From Sphingomonas insulae (GTDB lineage Bacteria > Pseudomonadota > Alphaproteobacteria > Sphingomonadales > Sphingomonadaceae), in the NCBI RefSeq assembly GCF_010450875.1, contig NZ_CP048422.1:3073001-3137000 (forward strand): DNA of 64,000 bases. The letters run 5' to 3'. The notes under the pieces are model-generated. The model ran no database searches. It was not told where the DNA came from and was given only the letters and a program-made list of their open reading frames with translations. Each line of letters opens with the position of its first letter. Position 1 is the first letter of the stretch. Shown here piece by piece: positions 23,179 to 32,134 of this stretch. The position numbers and the translations under genes were made by a program.

Positions 23179-24529
23179 CCTCGTCTTCGTCGCATTTCTC
23201 GCCGCGATCTTCGGGATGGGGCTGCGTCGGCCGTTCATCCTGGTGCTTGCCTATGTCTATATCGACATCGTCTCGCCGCAGCGATTGACCTATATCCTGC
23301 TCAACACCGTGCCGATCTCGTTGATCGCCGTCGCGCTGGCGGTCGGCGGCTGGCTGTTGATGGACGACAAGTCGGACAGCCGCTTTACCCCGCGACAGGG
23401 GCTGATCGTCCTGCTGTTGCTGTACTGCTGGGGCACGACGATCGGCGCGGATTTCCCGCTGGACGCCAAGGACAAATGGGACTGGGTGTGGAAATGCCTG
23501 GCGTTCGCCGCGTTCCTGCCGCTCACCCTGCGAACACGGCTTCGGATCGAAGCCTTATTGCTGTTCATGATCCTGTCCGCCGCATCGATCATCATCGTCG
23601 GCGGGATCAAGACCGCGGCGGGCGGCGGCGGCTATGGCCAGCTCGACCTGATGGTGAACAACAATTCGGGCCTGTACGAAGGCAGTACCATCTCGACGGT
23701 CGCCATCGCGATCGTGCCGCTGATCGGCTGGTTCATGCGCTACGGCACCATCTTCCGGCCTGACTGGAAGGTGAAGGGCTTTTGCCTGTGCCTCATTTTT
23801 GCCTGCGTGCTGATCCCGATCGGCACGTCGACGCGCACCGGCCTGCTCTGCATCGTGCTCGTCGCGCTGTTGTCGCTGCGCAATGCCAAGCGCAAGATCC
23901 TGTACCTGACCATGATCGGGGCGGCGGCGGTGATCGCGGTCCCGTTCCTGCCAGCCAGCTTCACCGACCGGATGAGCACGATCAAAAGCCATGACGCGGA
24001 CGAATCCGCCTCTACGCGCCTCGCCGTATGGCAGTGGACGATGGACTATGCCCGGCAGCATCCGTTCGGCGGCGGGTTCGAGGCGTATCGCGGCAACCAC
24101 ATCCGTTACGAGATCAAGAAGACGGACGGTGCCGGCCCCGCCGCCGCGACCGCCGACCAAGCCGTGACCGACAAGGCGCGCGGCTATCACAGTGCCTATT
24201 TCGAAATGCTGGGCGAACAGGGCTATCCGGGGCTGGCGATCTGGCTGAGCATCAGCCTGATCGGCCTGTTGCGGATGGAGATCCTGCGCCGCCGCTACCG
24301 CGATCCGGCAGGGGCGTTCGGCTGGGCCGGACCACTGGCGGCGGCATTGCAGACCGCGCATCTCGTCTACCTGCTCGGTGCCGCGTTCATCGCCATCGCT
24401 TTCCAGCCGTTCGTCTACATGCTGATCGGCGCGCAGATCGGGCTCGATTCGTATCTGGCGCGCCGACGTGCGGAAACCGCGCGGCCCCCGATGCGCAAGC
24501 CGCGGGTCGATCCTGCACCGGCGATCTGA
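23171..24529 (+). CDS. O-antigen ligase-like protein, exosortase A system-associated
   Basis: A 452-aa polytopic inner-membrane protein of the Wzy/WaaL superfamily. The start MRDLVFVAFLAAIFGMGLRRPFI (GTG codon) and IDIVSPQRLTYILL match the TIGR03097 putative O-glycosylation ligase of XrtA systems. About 11 hydrophobic segments surround a large periplasmic loop; the STRTGLLC motif (near 217) and HPFGGGFEAYRGNH with a following His are the catalytic-loop features of the superfamily. It would transfer or polymerise exopolysaccharide on the periplasmic side. Neighbours: the 50-aa protein upstream (overlap) and an acyltransferase five bases downstream. Confidence 0.86.
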   Translation: MRDLVFVAFLAAIFGMGLRRPFILVLAYVYIDIVSPQRLTYILLNTVPISLIAVALAVGGWLLMDDKSDSRFTPRQGLIVLLLLYCWGTTIGADFPLDAKDKWDWVWKCLAFAAFLPLTLRTRLRIEALLLFMILSAASIIIVGGIKTAAGGGGYGQLDLMVNNNSGLYEGSTISTVAIAIVPLIGWFMRYGTIFRPDWKVKGFCLCLIFACVLIPIGTSTRTGLLCIVLVALLSLRNAKRKILYLTMIGAAAVIAVPFLPASFTDRMSTIKSHDADESASTRLAVWQWTMDYARQHPFGGGFEAYRGNHIRYEIKKTDGAGPAAATADQAVTDKARGYHSAYFEMLGEQGYPGLAIWLSISLIGLLRMEILRRRYRDPAGAFGWAGPLAAALQTAHLVYLLGAAFIAIAFQPFVYMLIGAQIGLDSYLARRRAETARPPMRKPRVDPAPAI

Positions 24530-24534
24530 TTGCG

Positions 24535-25620
24535 ATGAGCGAGCTTCGCGCCCTTACCAGCCTGCGCGGTATCGCGGCCTGGCTGGTCGTATTGTACCAT
24601 ATCCGAGGATCGATCGCGGGACTGCCCGCAGCGATGGAAGCCGTGTTCGCCAAGGGTTACTTGGCGGTCGATTTCTTCTTCCTTTTGTCGGGCTTCGTCA
24701 TCTGGCTGACCTGGCACGATCGGATGCGAGAACCCGGCGCCATCCCGCATTTTCTGCAAAAGCGCGTCGCCCGGATTTGGCCATTGCATGCGGCCATGCT
24801 CGCCTTCGCAGTCGCACTGGCGCTGATCCTCAACGCTACCGGCCGCAACGATCCGGCGTTTCCATTCGCGGAACTGCCGCTCCACCTGCTGCTGATCCAG
24901 AATTGGGGCTTCACGGACACGCTGCGCTGGAACGATCCGGCCTGGTCCATCAGCTGCGAGCTTGCCGCCTATTTGCTGTTTCCGTTGCTGATGCGCGCAA
25001 TCGACTGGCGCACGCTCCCCACGATCGTGTTGGTCGCCATTGCTGCCGCGGTGCTCGCGGCATTGCATTTCGCGATGGAGGGCGCGGCATCGCTGGGGGA
25101 CGACATCCCGCGCCATGGTCTGGTCCGCTGCCTCACGGAATTCACCGCCGGAACGGTCCTCTCCGCCATATTCCTCCGTACGCGGAACAGCTGCAACACC
25201 AGCATCGGCCGTCAAGGACCATGGCTTGCGCCCGAACGCCGGACCGTGACCGCCGCCACACTGTGCGCCGCCGCAGCCGTCACCGCATGGGTAATGGGCG
25301 CGCCCGAAACGCTCGCTGTGCCTGCCGCCTTCTCCGGATTGCTGCTCACGATCGCCCTGACATCTGGCGACCGTGCCAATCCGTTCGAGGGTCGCATGCT
25401 CCATTATCTTGGGCAGATAAGCTACGCGACCTACCTGTCCCATTTCCTGCTGTGGAAGGCGTTCAAGCTACCGTTGGCCAGCGCATCGGTCCCGCCCTGG
25501 CAAATCGCCTGCTACCTCGTCCTGGTGTTCGTCGCGTCGATCGCGCTGTATCATACGGTCGAGCGACCGGCGCAGCGCCGGATCAATGCGCTATCGATCC
25601 GACGCCACGCTGCCGTGTGA
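24535..25620 (+). CDS. Membrane acyltransferase family 3 (OafA/ExoZ-like)
   Basis: A 361-aa integral membrane O-acyltransferase. The family motifs are visible: LRALTSLRGIAAWLVVLYHI (catalytic His near 21), GYLAVDFFFLLSGFVIWL, and RVARIWPLHAAML with the conserved Arg. The C-terminal LGQISYATYLSHFLLW is also typical. About ten hydrophobic segments are present. It should put acetyl or similar groups on the exopolysaccharide made by the neighbouring XrtA-type genes; the spacer to the ligase gene is only five bases. The stop is three bases from that of the convergent PfpI gene. Confidence 0.88.
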   Translation: MSELRALTSLRGIAAWLVVLYHIRGSIAGLPAAMEAVFAKGYLAVDFFFLLSGFVIWLTWHDRMREPGAIPHFLQKRVARIWPLHAAMLAFAVALALILNATGRNDPAFPFAELPLHLLLIQNWGFTDTLRWNDPAWSISCELAAYLLFPLLMRAIDWRTLPTIVLVAIAAAVLAALHFAMEGAASLGDDIPRHGLVRCLTEFTAGTVLSAIFLRTRNSCNTSIGRQGPWLAPERRTVTAATLCAAAAVTAWVMGAPETLAVPAAFSGLLLTIALTSGDRANPFEGRMLHYLGQISYATYLSHFLLWKAFKLPLASASVPPWQIACYLVLVFVASIALYHTVERPAQRRINALSIRRHAAV

Positions 25621-25623
25621 CGT

Positions 25624-26190
25624 TCAGGCGTCTTCGCTTTCGTCCGCGAGTTCTTCTTCCAACGCCTCGATGATCGCCGTGTTGAACGCCGGGATGTCAT
25701 CCGGCTTGCGGCTAGTGATGAGGTTGCCGTCGACGACGACTTCCTCGTCCACCACATCCGCACCGGCATTCTCGAGGTCGGTGCGCACCGACGGCCAGCT
25801 CGTCATCCGCCGGCCGTCGACCACATCCGCCTCGACCAGCAACCATGGTGCATGGCAGATCGCCGCGACGATCTTGTCGTCCCCCATGAATTCGGTGACG
25901 ATCTCGACCGCCCTCTCCTGAAGGCGCATCTTGTCGGGATTGCCGACGCCGCCCGGAAGCACCAGTGCATCGAAGTCGTCCGTATCGACATCGTCGAGCG
26001 TCAGGTCGGGGGTGATGCTCTGACCCTTTTCGCTGTCGTTGATGACACCCTGGATCGGATCGGTCTTGATCGACGCCAACGTCACCTTCGCGCCCGCGTC
26101 CAGCAGGGCCTGGCGCGGCTTGAACAATTCGTCCTGTTCGAAACCGTCGGTCGCGATCATCAGCACGCGGGCTTGGGCGAGGTCGGCCAT
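25624..26190 (-). CDS. DJ-1/PfpI family protein (YhbO-like)
   Basis: A 188-aa class I glutamine amidotransferase-like protein. The nucleophile elbow is AAICHAPWLL (C112, H113), with the partner E18 in ATDGFEQDE. Members of this length (YhbO, PfpI) act as deglycases, chaperones or general stress proteins. The acidic C-terminus (EALEEELADESEDA) is common in sphingomonads. It diverges from the topoisomerase IB gene, with a candidate pair of back-to-back EcfG -35 boxes between them, consistent with a stress role. Confidence 0.9.
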   Translation of the reverse strand: MADLAQARVLMIATDGFEQDELFKPRQALLDAGAKVTLASIKTDPIQGVINDSEKGQSITPDLTLDDVDTDDFDALVLPGGVGNPDKMRLQERAVEIVTEFMGDDKIVAAICHAPWLLVEADVVDGRRMTSWPSVRTDLENAGADVVDEEVVVDGNLITSRKPDDIPAFNTAIIEALEEELADESEDA

Positions 26191-26228
26191 GACGGGTAAC
26201 TCCTGTGATTGGGGGGATTGGCACTGTT

Positions 26229-26281
26229 AACCCCCGCCGCGCCCCACCCGTTCCCGGAACACACCGCCACACTCGCGCATT
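26229..26281. promoter_or_regulatory. Candidate divergent sigma-EcfG promoters for pfpI and topoisomerase IB
   Basis: Two GGAAC boxes face away from each other one base apart: GTTCC (26250-26254, - strand GGAAC) and GGAAC (26256-26260, + strand). At 17 bases from each lies a one-mismatch -10: GGTT on the - strand (26232-26229) and CATT on the + strand (26278-26281). The symmetric layout makes chance less likely than for one site, but both -10 boxes are imperfect. Confidence 0.45.
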
Positions 26282-26310
26282 TCCGACAACCTGCTGAAAG
26301 GAAGCGCCGA

Positions 26311-27327
26311 GTGGCAACGCGGATCACCTATTGCGACGATTCCAAACCGGGCATCACCCGCAAGAAGGTACGCAATGGCTGGGCCTATTATGCCGCTAAC
26401 GGTGACCGGATCACGGATCGCGACGAGATCGATCGCCTGAACGCCGTCGGCTTGCCGCCCGCCTATCGGGATGCATGGTATTGCCCGAAGCCCAACGGTC
26501 ATATCCAGGCGATCGGCTGGGACGAGAAGGGTCGCAAACAATACCGCTATCACACCGACTTTCGCGAGGCGCAGGAGGCGGCGAAATACGAAAAATGCGC
26601 CGATTTCGGCCATTGCCTTCCCAAAATCCGCAAGCGTGTCGAGGAGGATCTGGCCAGCCGCGGCCTTCACAAGGATCGTGCCATCGCCGCGATCGTCCGT
26701 CTGCTCGACATCGGTCACATCCGCGTCGGCAACGAGGCCTATGCCGAGGCCAATGCGAGTTATGGCGCCACCACCCTGCGCAAGGAACACGGCAGGGTTC
26801 GCGGCGATACGCTCAAGCTGCGCTATAAAGGCAAGTCGGGCAAGGAGCGGGACATGAAGGTCACCGACAAACGCCTCGCCGCGACGGTCCGCAAGATGCA
26901 GGATCTCGACGAACAGCATCTGTTCGCCTGGGTGGATGCCGATGGCGAGGCGCGACCCGTCACGTCGTCGGACGTCAACGATTACATGAAACGCGCGACC
27001 GGCGCCGATTTCACCGCCAAGCATTTCCGCACATGGGGTGCGAGCGTCACTGCGTTCGAGGCGTTGGCCAAGGCCGAGGCCGACCTCAGCCTGAAGGCAC
27101 TGCTGGAACCCGTGGTTGCGCGGCTGGGCAACACGCCTGCGACCGCCCGCAAGAGCTACGTTCATCCCGCGCTCATCGCGCTTGTGAAACAGGGACAGAG
27201 TAGTTTTCGCAAAGCGTTACGCCTGCCCCGCTCCGCCCGTTATCTCAGCCGCGAAGAACGCGGCCTCATCGCGTTCCTGGAAGCCGGAACGCCCGCGCGC
27301 CTGCCAGACCTCAAAGCGGCCGCCTGA
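26311..27327 (+). CDS. DNA topoisomerase IB
   Basis: A 338-aa poxvirus-type topoisomerase IB, which relaxes DNA through a 3'-phosphotyrosine link. An N-terminal domain (residues 10-70, RNGWAYYAANGDRI...LPPAYRDAWYCP) precedes the catalytic domain: R138 (GHIRVGNEAY), the basic beta-hairpin YKGKSGKERDM, R240 (KHFRTWGAS) and the nucleophile Y283 (ARKSYVHPAL). The start is the GTG at 26311, preceded by AAAGGAA at good spacing; no ATG is well placed. The mscS gene follows 11 bases downstream. Bacterial TopIB is accessory and often stress linked. Confidence 0.92.
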   Translation: MATRITYCDDSKPGITRKKVRNGWAYYAANGDRITDRDEIDRLNAVGLPPAYRDAWYCPKPNGHIQAIGWDEKGRKQYRYHTDFREAQEAAKYEKCADFGHCLPKIRKRVEEDLASRGLHKDRAIAAIVRLLDIGHIRVGNEAYAEANASYGATTLRKEHGRVRGDTLKLRYKGKSGKERDMKVTDKRLAATVRKMQDLDEQHLFAWVDADGEARPVTSSDVNDYMKRATGADFTAKHFRTWGASVTAFEALAKAEADLSLKALLEPVVARLGNTPATARKSYVHPALIALVKQGQSSFRKALRLPRSARYLSREERGLIAFLEAGTPARLPDLKAAA

Positions 27328-27338
27328 AAAGGTTATCC

Positions 27339-28526
27339 ATGGCCACCAGCAATACGACCGCCGCAAAGGCGCCGATCTTCAACGCGGACAATGTTCAGGA
27401 CCAGGTCGGCGACCTTTACGTCGCGAGCGAGGTCTGGCTGCATACCCATTGGCTGCAGATTCTCATCGCCTTCGCGATCGGTGCGGTCATCGTCGTTGCG
27501 CTCCACGGCCTGCGCAAGCTGGGCGAGCGCCTGTGCGGCAAGCCGCTGGGCACCGGGGAACTTGCCCGTCGTGGCTGGGGGACGATCGTCGGACGGGCGA
27601 TCACCCGCACCAACAATTTCTTCATCGTCATGCTCGCCGCCAAACTGGTCGTCGGCTATGCGGGCGCCCCCAGCCAGCTTGCGACCACCGTCAATTTCCT
27701 CTGGACCGTTGCCTCCGTGTTCCAGGCCGCGATCTGGGCGCGCGAACTGATCCTCGGCGCGATCGAACATCGCACCAGCAGCGAACATTATAGCGGCGAG
27801 GCATTGTTATCGGCGATGGGCCTCATCCGCCTGCTCGTCACCGTCGCGCTGTTCGCCGTCGCGCTCGTCGTCGTCCTGGACAATCTGGGCGTCAACGTCA
27901 CCGGCCTGATCGCCGGCCTCGGCGTCGGCGGCATCGCCATCGGCCTGGCGGCGCAGGGTATCTTCGGAGACCTCTTCGCCGCGCTCGCGATCATCTTCGA
28001 CCGTCCGTTCCGGCGTGGCGACAAGATCAGTTACGGCACCACCAGCGGCGTCATCGAATCGATCGGCCTGAAAAGCACCCGTATCCGGGCGTTCACCGGC
28101 GAACTGCGCGTCATCAGCAACAAGCAGTTGCTCGACAAGGAAATCCAGAACACCAGCGTTCGTGACCACATCCGCATCGGCTTTGTGATCGGCGCCGCCT
28201 ATGAAACGCCGCCGGAGACGCTCGCTGCGATCCCGGCAATGCTGAAGGAGATCGTCGAAGCCGAAGGCGGCAAGGTCGCGCGAAGCGGGTTCGAGAGCTT
28301 CGGCACCTCCAGCCTCGACTTCGCCTTGCAGTTCGACATTCCGGGGGACGATTGGGCGACCGCCCATCCGATGCGCGACCGCGTGATGGTTGCGATCATG
28401 ACGCGCTTCGCGGCCGAAGGCATCACCATCCCCTACCCGACGCAGACGACGTTTACCGCTGCGCCTGACGGATCACTGGTGATGCCATATGCGGTACCGA
28501 CGCGGGATACCGCGTCGCCGGCCTGA
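27339..28526 (+). CDS. Mechanosensitive ion channel, MscS family
   Basis: A 395-aa channel with extra N-terminal helices (about 42-60, 90-110, 120-140, 160-182) before the pore helix TM3 at about 190-215, whose small-residue pattern GLIAGLGVGGIAIGLAAQGIFGDL is the MscS hallmark. The beta domain follows (DRPFRRGDKISYG...ESIGLKSTRIRAFTGELRVISNKQL) and then the C-terminal cage. It protects against osmotic downshift. It is probably cotranscribed with the topoisomerase IB gene and converges on putA. Confidence 0.92.
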   Translation: MATSNTTAAKAPIFNADNVQDQVGDLYVASEVWLHTHWLQILIAFAIGAVIVVALHGLRKLGERLCGKPLGTGELARRGWGTIVGRAITRTNNFFIVMLAAKLVVGYAGAPSQLATTVNFLWTVASVFQAAIWARELILGAIEHRTSSEHYSGEALLSAMGLIRLLVTVALFAVALVVVLDNLGVNVTGLIAGLGVGGIAIGLAAQGIFGDLFAALAIIFDRPFRRGDKISYGTTSGVIESIGLKSTRIRAFTGELRVISNKQLLDKEIQNTSVRDHIRIGFVIGAAYETPPETLAAIPAMLKEIVEAEGGKVARSGFESFGTSSLDFALQFDIPGDDWATAHPMRDRVMVAIMTRFAAEGITIPYPTQTTFTAAPDGSLVMPYAVPTRDTASPA

Positions 28527-28548
28527 ACCGACGACGCGATCGCGGCTT

Positions 28549-31548
28549 TCAGATCCCGCCTTCATCCAGCGAAAGCAACGTCGCGTTGCCGCCGGCGGAT
28601 GTCGTATCGATCGAAACCGCCCGCTCCGCGCAGAAACGGTACAGATAGTGCGGGCCACCCGCCTTCGGCCCGGTGCCCGACAGACCCTCGCCCCCGAATG
28701 GTTGGCTCCCCACGACTGCGCCGATCATCGAACGGTTGATGTAGAGGTTGCCGACCGCGGCCGCCGCCTCGGCCACCTCCGCCGCACGCGCGATACGGCT
28801 GTGCAAGCCCATCGTCAGGCCATAGCCCTTGGCGTTGACCCGCGCGATCGTCTCGCCGATTTTCCCCGCTTCCCACGTCGCGACATGCAATATCGGGCCG
28901 AACCATTCCTGGTCGAGATCCTCGATCCGGTCCAGCCGCACCAGGGTGGGCGGCACGAACAGTCCCTCCGCCGGCGCCTCGAGCGTCTTCACCGTGCGAT
29001 CCGTGACCTGCGCCCGATATGCCATCAGCTTGTCGTACGACGCGCGGTCGATCACCGGGCCGACATCGGTCGCGGGATCGGCGGGATCGCCCAGCCGCAG
29101 CGTGTCCATCGCACCCTGCAGCATGTGGATCACCGTGTCGGCGACATCCTCCTGCACCAGCAACAGCCGCAGCGCCGAACAGCGTTGACCGGCCGAGCGG
29201 AACGATGAAGTCAGGACGTCCGCCACCACCTGTTCGGGCAGCGCGGTGCTGTCGACGATCATCGCGTTGATGCCGCCGGTCTCTGCGATCAGCGGTACGA
29301 TCGGCCGATCGTCGTTCTCCACCAGTGTCCGCGCGATGCGCTTGGCGGTGGCAGTCGATCCGGTGAAGGCCACGCCCATGACCCGCACGTCCGCGGTCAG
29401 CGCGGCGCCGATATCCGGCCCGCCGGTCACCAGCACCAGCGCATCCGCCGGCACACCCGCACGGTGCGCCAGTTCGACCGCGAACCGTGCGATCTCGGGC
29501 GTCTGCGGCGCCGGCTTGGCGACCACCGTGTTGCCCGCGACCAGCGCCGCGACCGTCTGACCGAGGAAAATCGCCAACGGAAAGTTCCACGGCGCGATCG
29601 TCGCCCAGACACCGCGTCCCTCGATATGGAGCATGTTGCGCTCGCCGGTCGGCCCGGGCAGTTCGACAGGCTGCAACCGCGCGCGTGCCTCCCCGGCGTA
29701 ATAGCGGCAGAAATCCGCCGCCTCGCGCACTTCGCCGATCGCATCCGGAATCGTCTTGAACGCCTCCTGCACGCAAATCGCCATCAGCCGGTCGCGGTTT
29801 TCCTCCAGCAAGTCGGCGAGCCGTTCGAGACACGCGGCGCGATCGTCGACCGGCGTCGCGGACCATGCGGGGAACGCCCCATGCGCGCGAGCGACGGCGG
29901 CCTGTACGAGCCCCTCCCCTCCCGACGCGGCGTTCTGAATGGGCGACGCCGTCCCAGACCCGACGCGAACAGGCTGTTTGACGGCAGCCACCGCCGCCTT
30001 CAGCGTCGCGACGTCGCTCAGGTCGAGACCGCTCGAATTGCGATGCCCGGGCGCGAACAGGTCCTTGGGCAACGGGATGCTCGGGTGGCGCGTACCGCCG
30101 ACCAGGGTGACCTTCGCGACCGGGTCGGCCAGGATATCATCTTCACTGAGCCTCGCATCGGCGAGCTGATGGACGAAACTGGAATTCGCGCCATTCTCCA
30201 GCAACCGGCGCACCAGATAGGCGAGCAGATCGCGGTGGCCACCGACCGGCGCATAGATGCGGCAATGATAGCCGTTCTCGCGCACCAGCCGCTCGTACAG
30301 TCCGTCGCCCATGCCATGCAGCCGCTGGAATTCGAAATCGCGGGAATTGCCGGCCCATTCCAGGATCGTCGCGACCGTAAGCGCATTATGGCTCGCGAAC
30401 GCCGGCCGGATGTTTTCCGCCGCCAGCATGTCCTTGGCCACCGCCAGGTACGATACGTCGGTCGCCGCCTTGCGCGTGAACAACGGATAGTCGGCCAGCC
30501 CCTCGACCTGCGTCCGCTTGATCTCGCTGTCCCAATAGGCGCCCTTGACCAGCCGCACGTTCATCACGCGGTCCAGCCCGTTCGCCCATGCCACCACCGG
30601 CCGCGCACGCTTGCCATAGGCCTGCACAGCCATCCCGAACCCGTCCCAGCCCTTGAGGCTCGGCAGCGCCGCGACCGTGCCGATGATGTCGAGGCTCATC
30701 TCCAGCCGCTCGGATTCCTCCGCATCGACCGTCAGCGCGATGTTCTTCGCCGCCGCCTGCACCGCCAGCGCCTCCAGCATCTCCGTCAGCGCCGGCACGC
30801 ACTCATTCCACCGCGCGACCTCATAGCGGGGATGGAGCGCCGACAGCTTCACCGAAACCGAATGGCCCGCCGCCGGGTCACTGCCCACCGCATCGATCGC
30901 GCCGACATACGCCTGGAAATACCGCCCGGCATCGTCGAACGTCCGCGCCGCCTCGCCCAACATGTCAAAGCTGGCGGTGAAGCCCTTGTTCTCCCCGCGC
31001 TTCATCCGACGCATCGCCTCGTCGATGGTGCGGCCCATGACGAAGATTTCACCCATCATCTTCATCGCCGCACCCACCGCCTGCCGGACGAACGGCTCGC
31101 CGGCACGGCTGATGAGGCGACGCAGCGGCCCCGAGGGGCCCTCGCCGACCAATACGCGCCCGACCACCAGGCCCCAGGTGGCGCTGTTGACCAGTTTGCT
31201 ATTGGACCGCCCGGCATGCGCGCGCCAATCAGCATCGCCCAGCTTGTCGGCGATCAGGAGATCCGCCGTTTCAGGGTCGGGCACGCGCAGGAACGCCTCG
31301 GCAAGGCTCAGCAGCGCGACGCCCTCCGATGAATTCAGCCGATATTCCTGCAGGAACTGGTTCACCCATCCGCGATTCTGCGCGGCCCGCAGATCCGCCA
31401 GCAGACCCGACGCATGTCCCATGATCCGCTGACGCGAATCAGGCGACGTGGACGCCCGGCCGAGCAAGGATTTTAGAACATCGGGTTCGCTGGCGCGGTA
31501 CAGTTGCGCCATGGATTTACGGGCAGCGGACGTTACGGCAGAGGACAT
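28549..31548 (-). CDS. putA: Bifunctional proline dehydrogenase / L-glutamate gamma-semialdehyde dehydrogenase
   Basis: A 999-aa PutA that oxidises proline to glutamate. After an alpha-helical N-terminal arm, the FAD-dependent proline dehydrogenase barrel spans about 150-470 (VKGAYWDSEIKRTQVEG, RLHGMGDGLYERL). The NAD-dependent aldehyde dehydrogenase spans about 540-980 and carries the catalytic C790 (GQRCSALR) with the general base Glu in AETGGINAM. There is no N-terminal ribbon-helix-helix domain, so unlike E. coli PutA it should not repress its own gene. The length is that of minimal type A PutA. A MaoC gene diverges 97 bases away. Confidence 0.95.
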   Translation of the reverse strand: MSSAVTSAARKSMAQLYRASEPDVLKSLLGRASTSPDSRQRIMGHASGLLADLRAAQNRGWVNQFLQEYRLNSSEGVALLSLAEAFLRVPDPETADLLIADKLGDADWRAHAGRSNSKLVNSATWGLVVGRVLVGEGPSGPLRRLISRAGEPFVRQAVGAAMKMMGEIFVMGRTIDEAMRRMKRGENKGFTASFDMLGEAARTFDDAGRYFQAYVGAIDAVGSDPAAGHSVSVKLSALHPRYEVARWNECVPALTEMLEALAVQAAAKNIALTVDAEESERLEMSLDIIGTVAALPSLKGWDGFGMAVQAYGKRARPVVAWANGLDRVMNVRLVKGAYWDSEIKRTQVEGLADYPLFTRKAATDVSYLAVAKDMLAAENIRPAFASHNALTVATILEWAGNSRDFEFQRLHGMGDGLYERLVRENGYHCRIYAPVGGHRDLLAYLVRRLLENGANSSFVHQLADARLSEDDILADPVAKVTLVGGTRHPSIPLPKDLFAPGHRNSSGLDLSDVATLKAAVAAVKQPVRVGSGTASPIQNAASGGEGLVQAAVARAHGAFPAWSATPVDDRAACLERLADLLEENRDRLMAICVQEAFKTIPDAIGEVREAADFCRYYAGEARARLQPVELPGPTGERNMLHIEGRGVWATIAPWNFPLAIFLGQTVAALVAGNTVVAKPAPQTPEIARFAVELAHRAGVPADALVLVTGGPDIGAALTADVRVMGVAFTGSTATAKRIARTLVENDDRPIVPLIAETGGINAMIVDSTALPEQVVADVLTSSFRSAGQRCSALRLLLVQEDVADTVIHMLQGAMDTLRLGDPADPATDVGPVIDRASYDKLMAYRAQVTDRTVKTLEAPAEGLFVPPTLVRLDRIEDLDQEWFGPILHVATWEAGKIGETIARVNAKGYGLTMGLHSRIARAAEVAEAAAAVGNLYINRSMIGAVVGSQPFGGEGLSGTGPKAGGPHYLYRFCAERAVSIDTTSAGGNATLLSLDEGGI

Positions 31549-31645
31549 GTTAAAGCTTTCGGTCGGTCGAGACTTGCGAGGGACACCCTCACACGCCTAG
31601 AGGATAGGCCGCGTCTAGCGCCAAACCGCAGCGAAGGGGAATCCC

Positions 31646-32104
31646 GTGACGACGATCAGCGTCGACGAGATGAAGGCCAGGATCGGGACCGAAAGCGTCT
31701 CCGACTGGGTCGAGGTGACGCAGGACATGATCGACAAATTCGCCGAGGCGACCGGCGATCACCAGTTCATCCACGTCGATCCGATCGCCGCCGCCGCCAC
31801 CCCGTTCGGCGGTACGATCGCGCACGGCTTTCTGACGCTGTCACTGATGCCTTTGTTGTCGTCCAAGGTTCCCGACATGCCGCGGCTGGAAGGCGCGAGG
31901 ATGGGGGTCAATTACGGCGGCAACACCGTGCGGTTCCTCACGCCCGTGCGCTCGGGCAGCCGCGTCCGCGGTCGATTCACGTTGTTGTCCTTCGATGAAA
32001 AACGTCCCGGCCAGTTCCAGCAGACCAATGCCTTCACCGTCGAGATCGAAGGATCCGAAAAGCCGGCGCTGGTCGCCGAATGGATCAGCCAGATCTTCGT
32101 CTAA
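31646..32104 (+). CDS. MaoC-like (R)-specific enoyl-CoA hydratase family protein
   Basis: A 152-aa single hot-dog protein. The hydratase motif is ATGDHQFIHVD with D38 and H43, followed by FGGTIAHGFLTLSL. Such proteins hydrate trans-2-enoyl-CoA to (R)-3-hydroxyacyl-CoA and can link beta-oxidation to polyhydroxyalkanoate; others act in different acyl-CoA pathways. A thiolase gene begins 30 bases downstream on the same strand, so fatty acyl-CoA metabolism is likely. Confidence 0.88.
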   Translation: MTTISVDEMKARIGTESVSDWVEVTQDMIDKFAEATGDHQFIHVDPIAAAATPFGGTIAHGFLTLSLMPLLSSKVPDMPRLEGARMGVNYGGNTVRFLTPVRSGSRVRGRFTLLSFDEKRPGQFQQTNAFTVEIEGSEKPALVAEWISQIFV

Positions 32105-32134
32105 CCATCCCTCCATCAGTCGAGAGAAACCGTC

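Noticed and set aside
29464..31332. 622-codon open frame antisense to putA
   Set aside because: Arg/His/Asp-rich composition typical of a reverse-strand shadow; putA is complete with all catalytic motifs.
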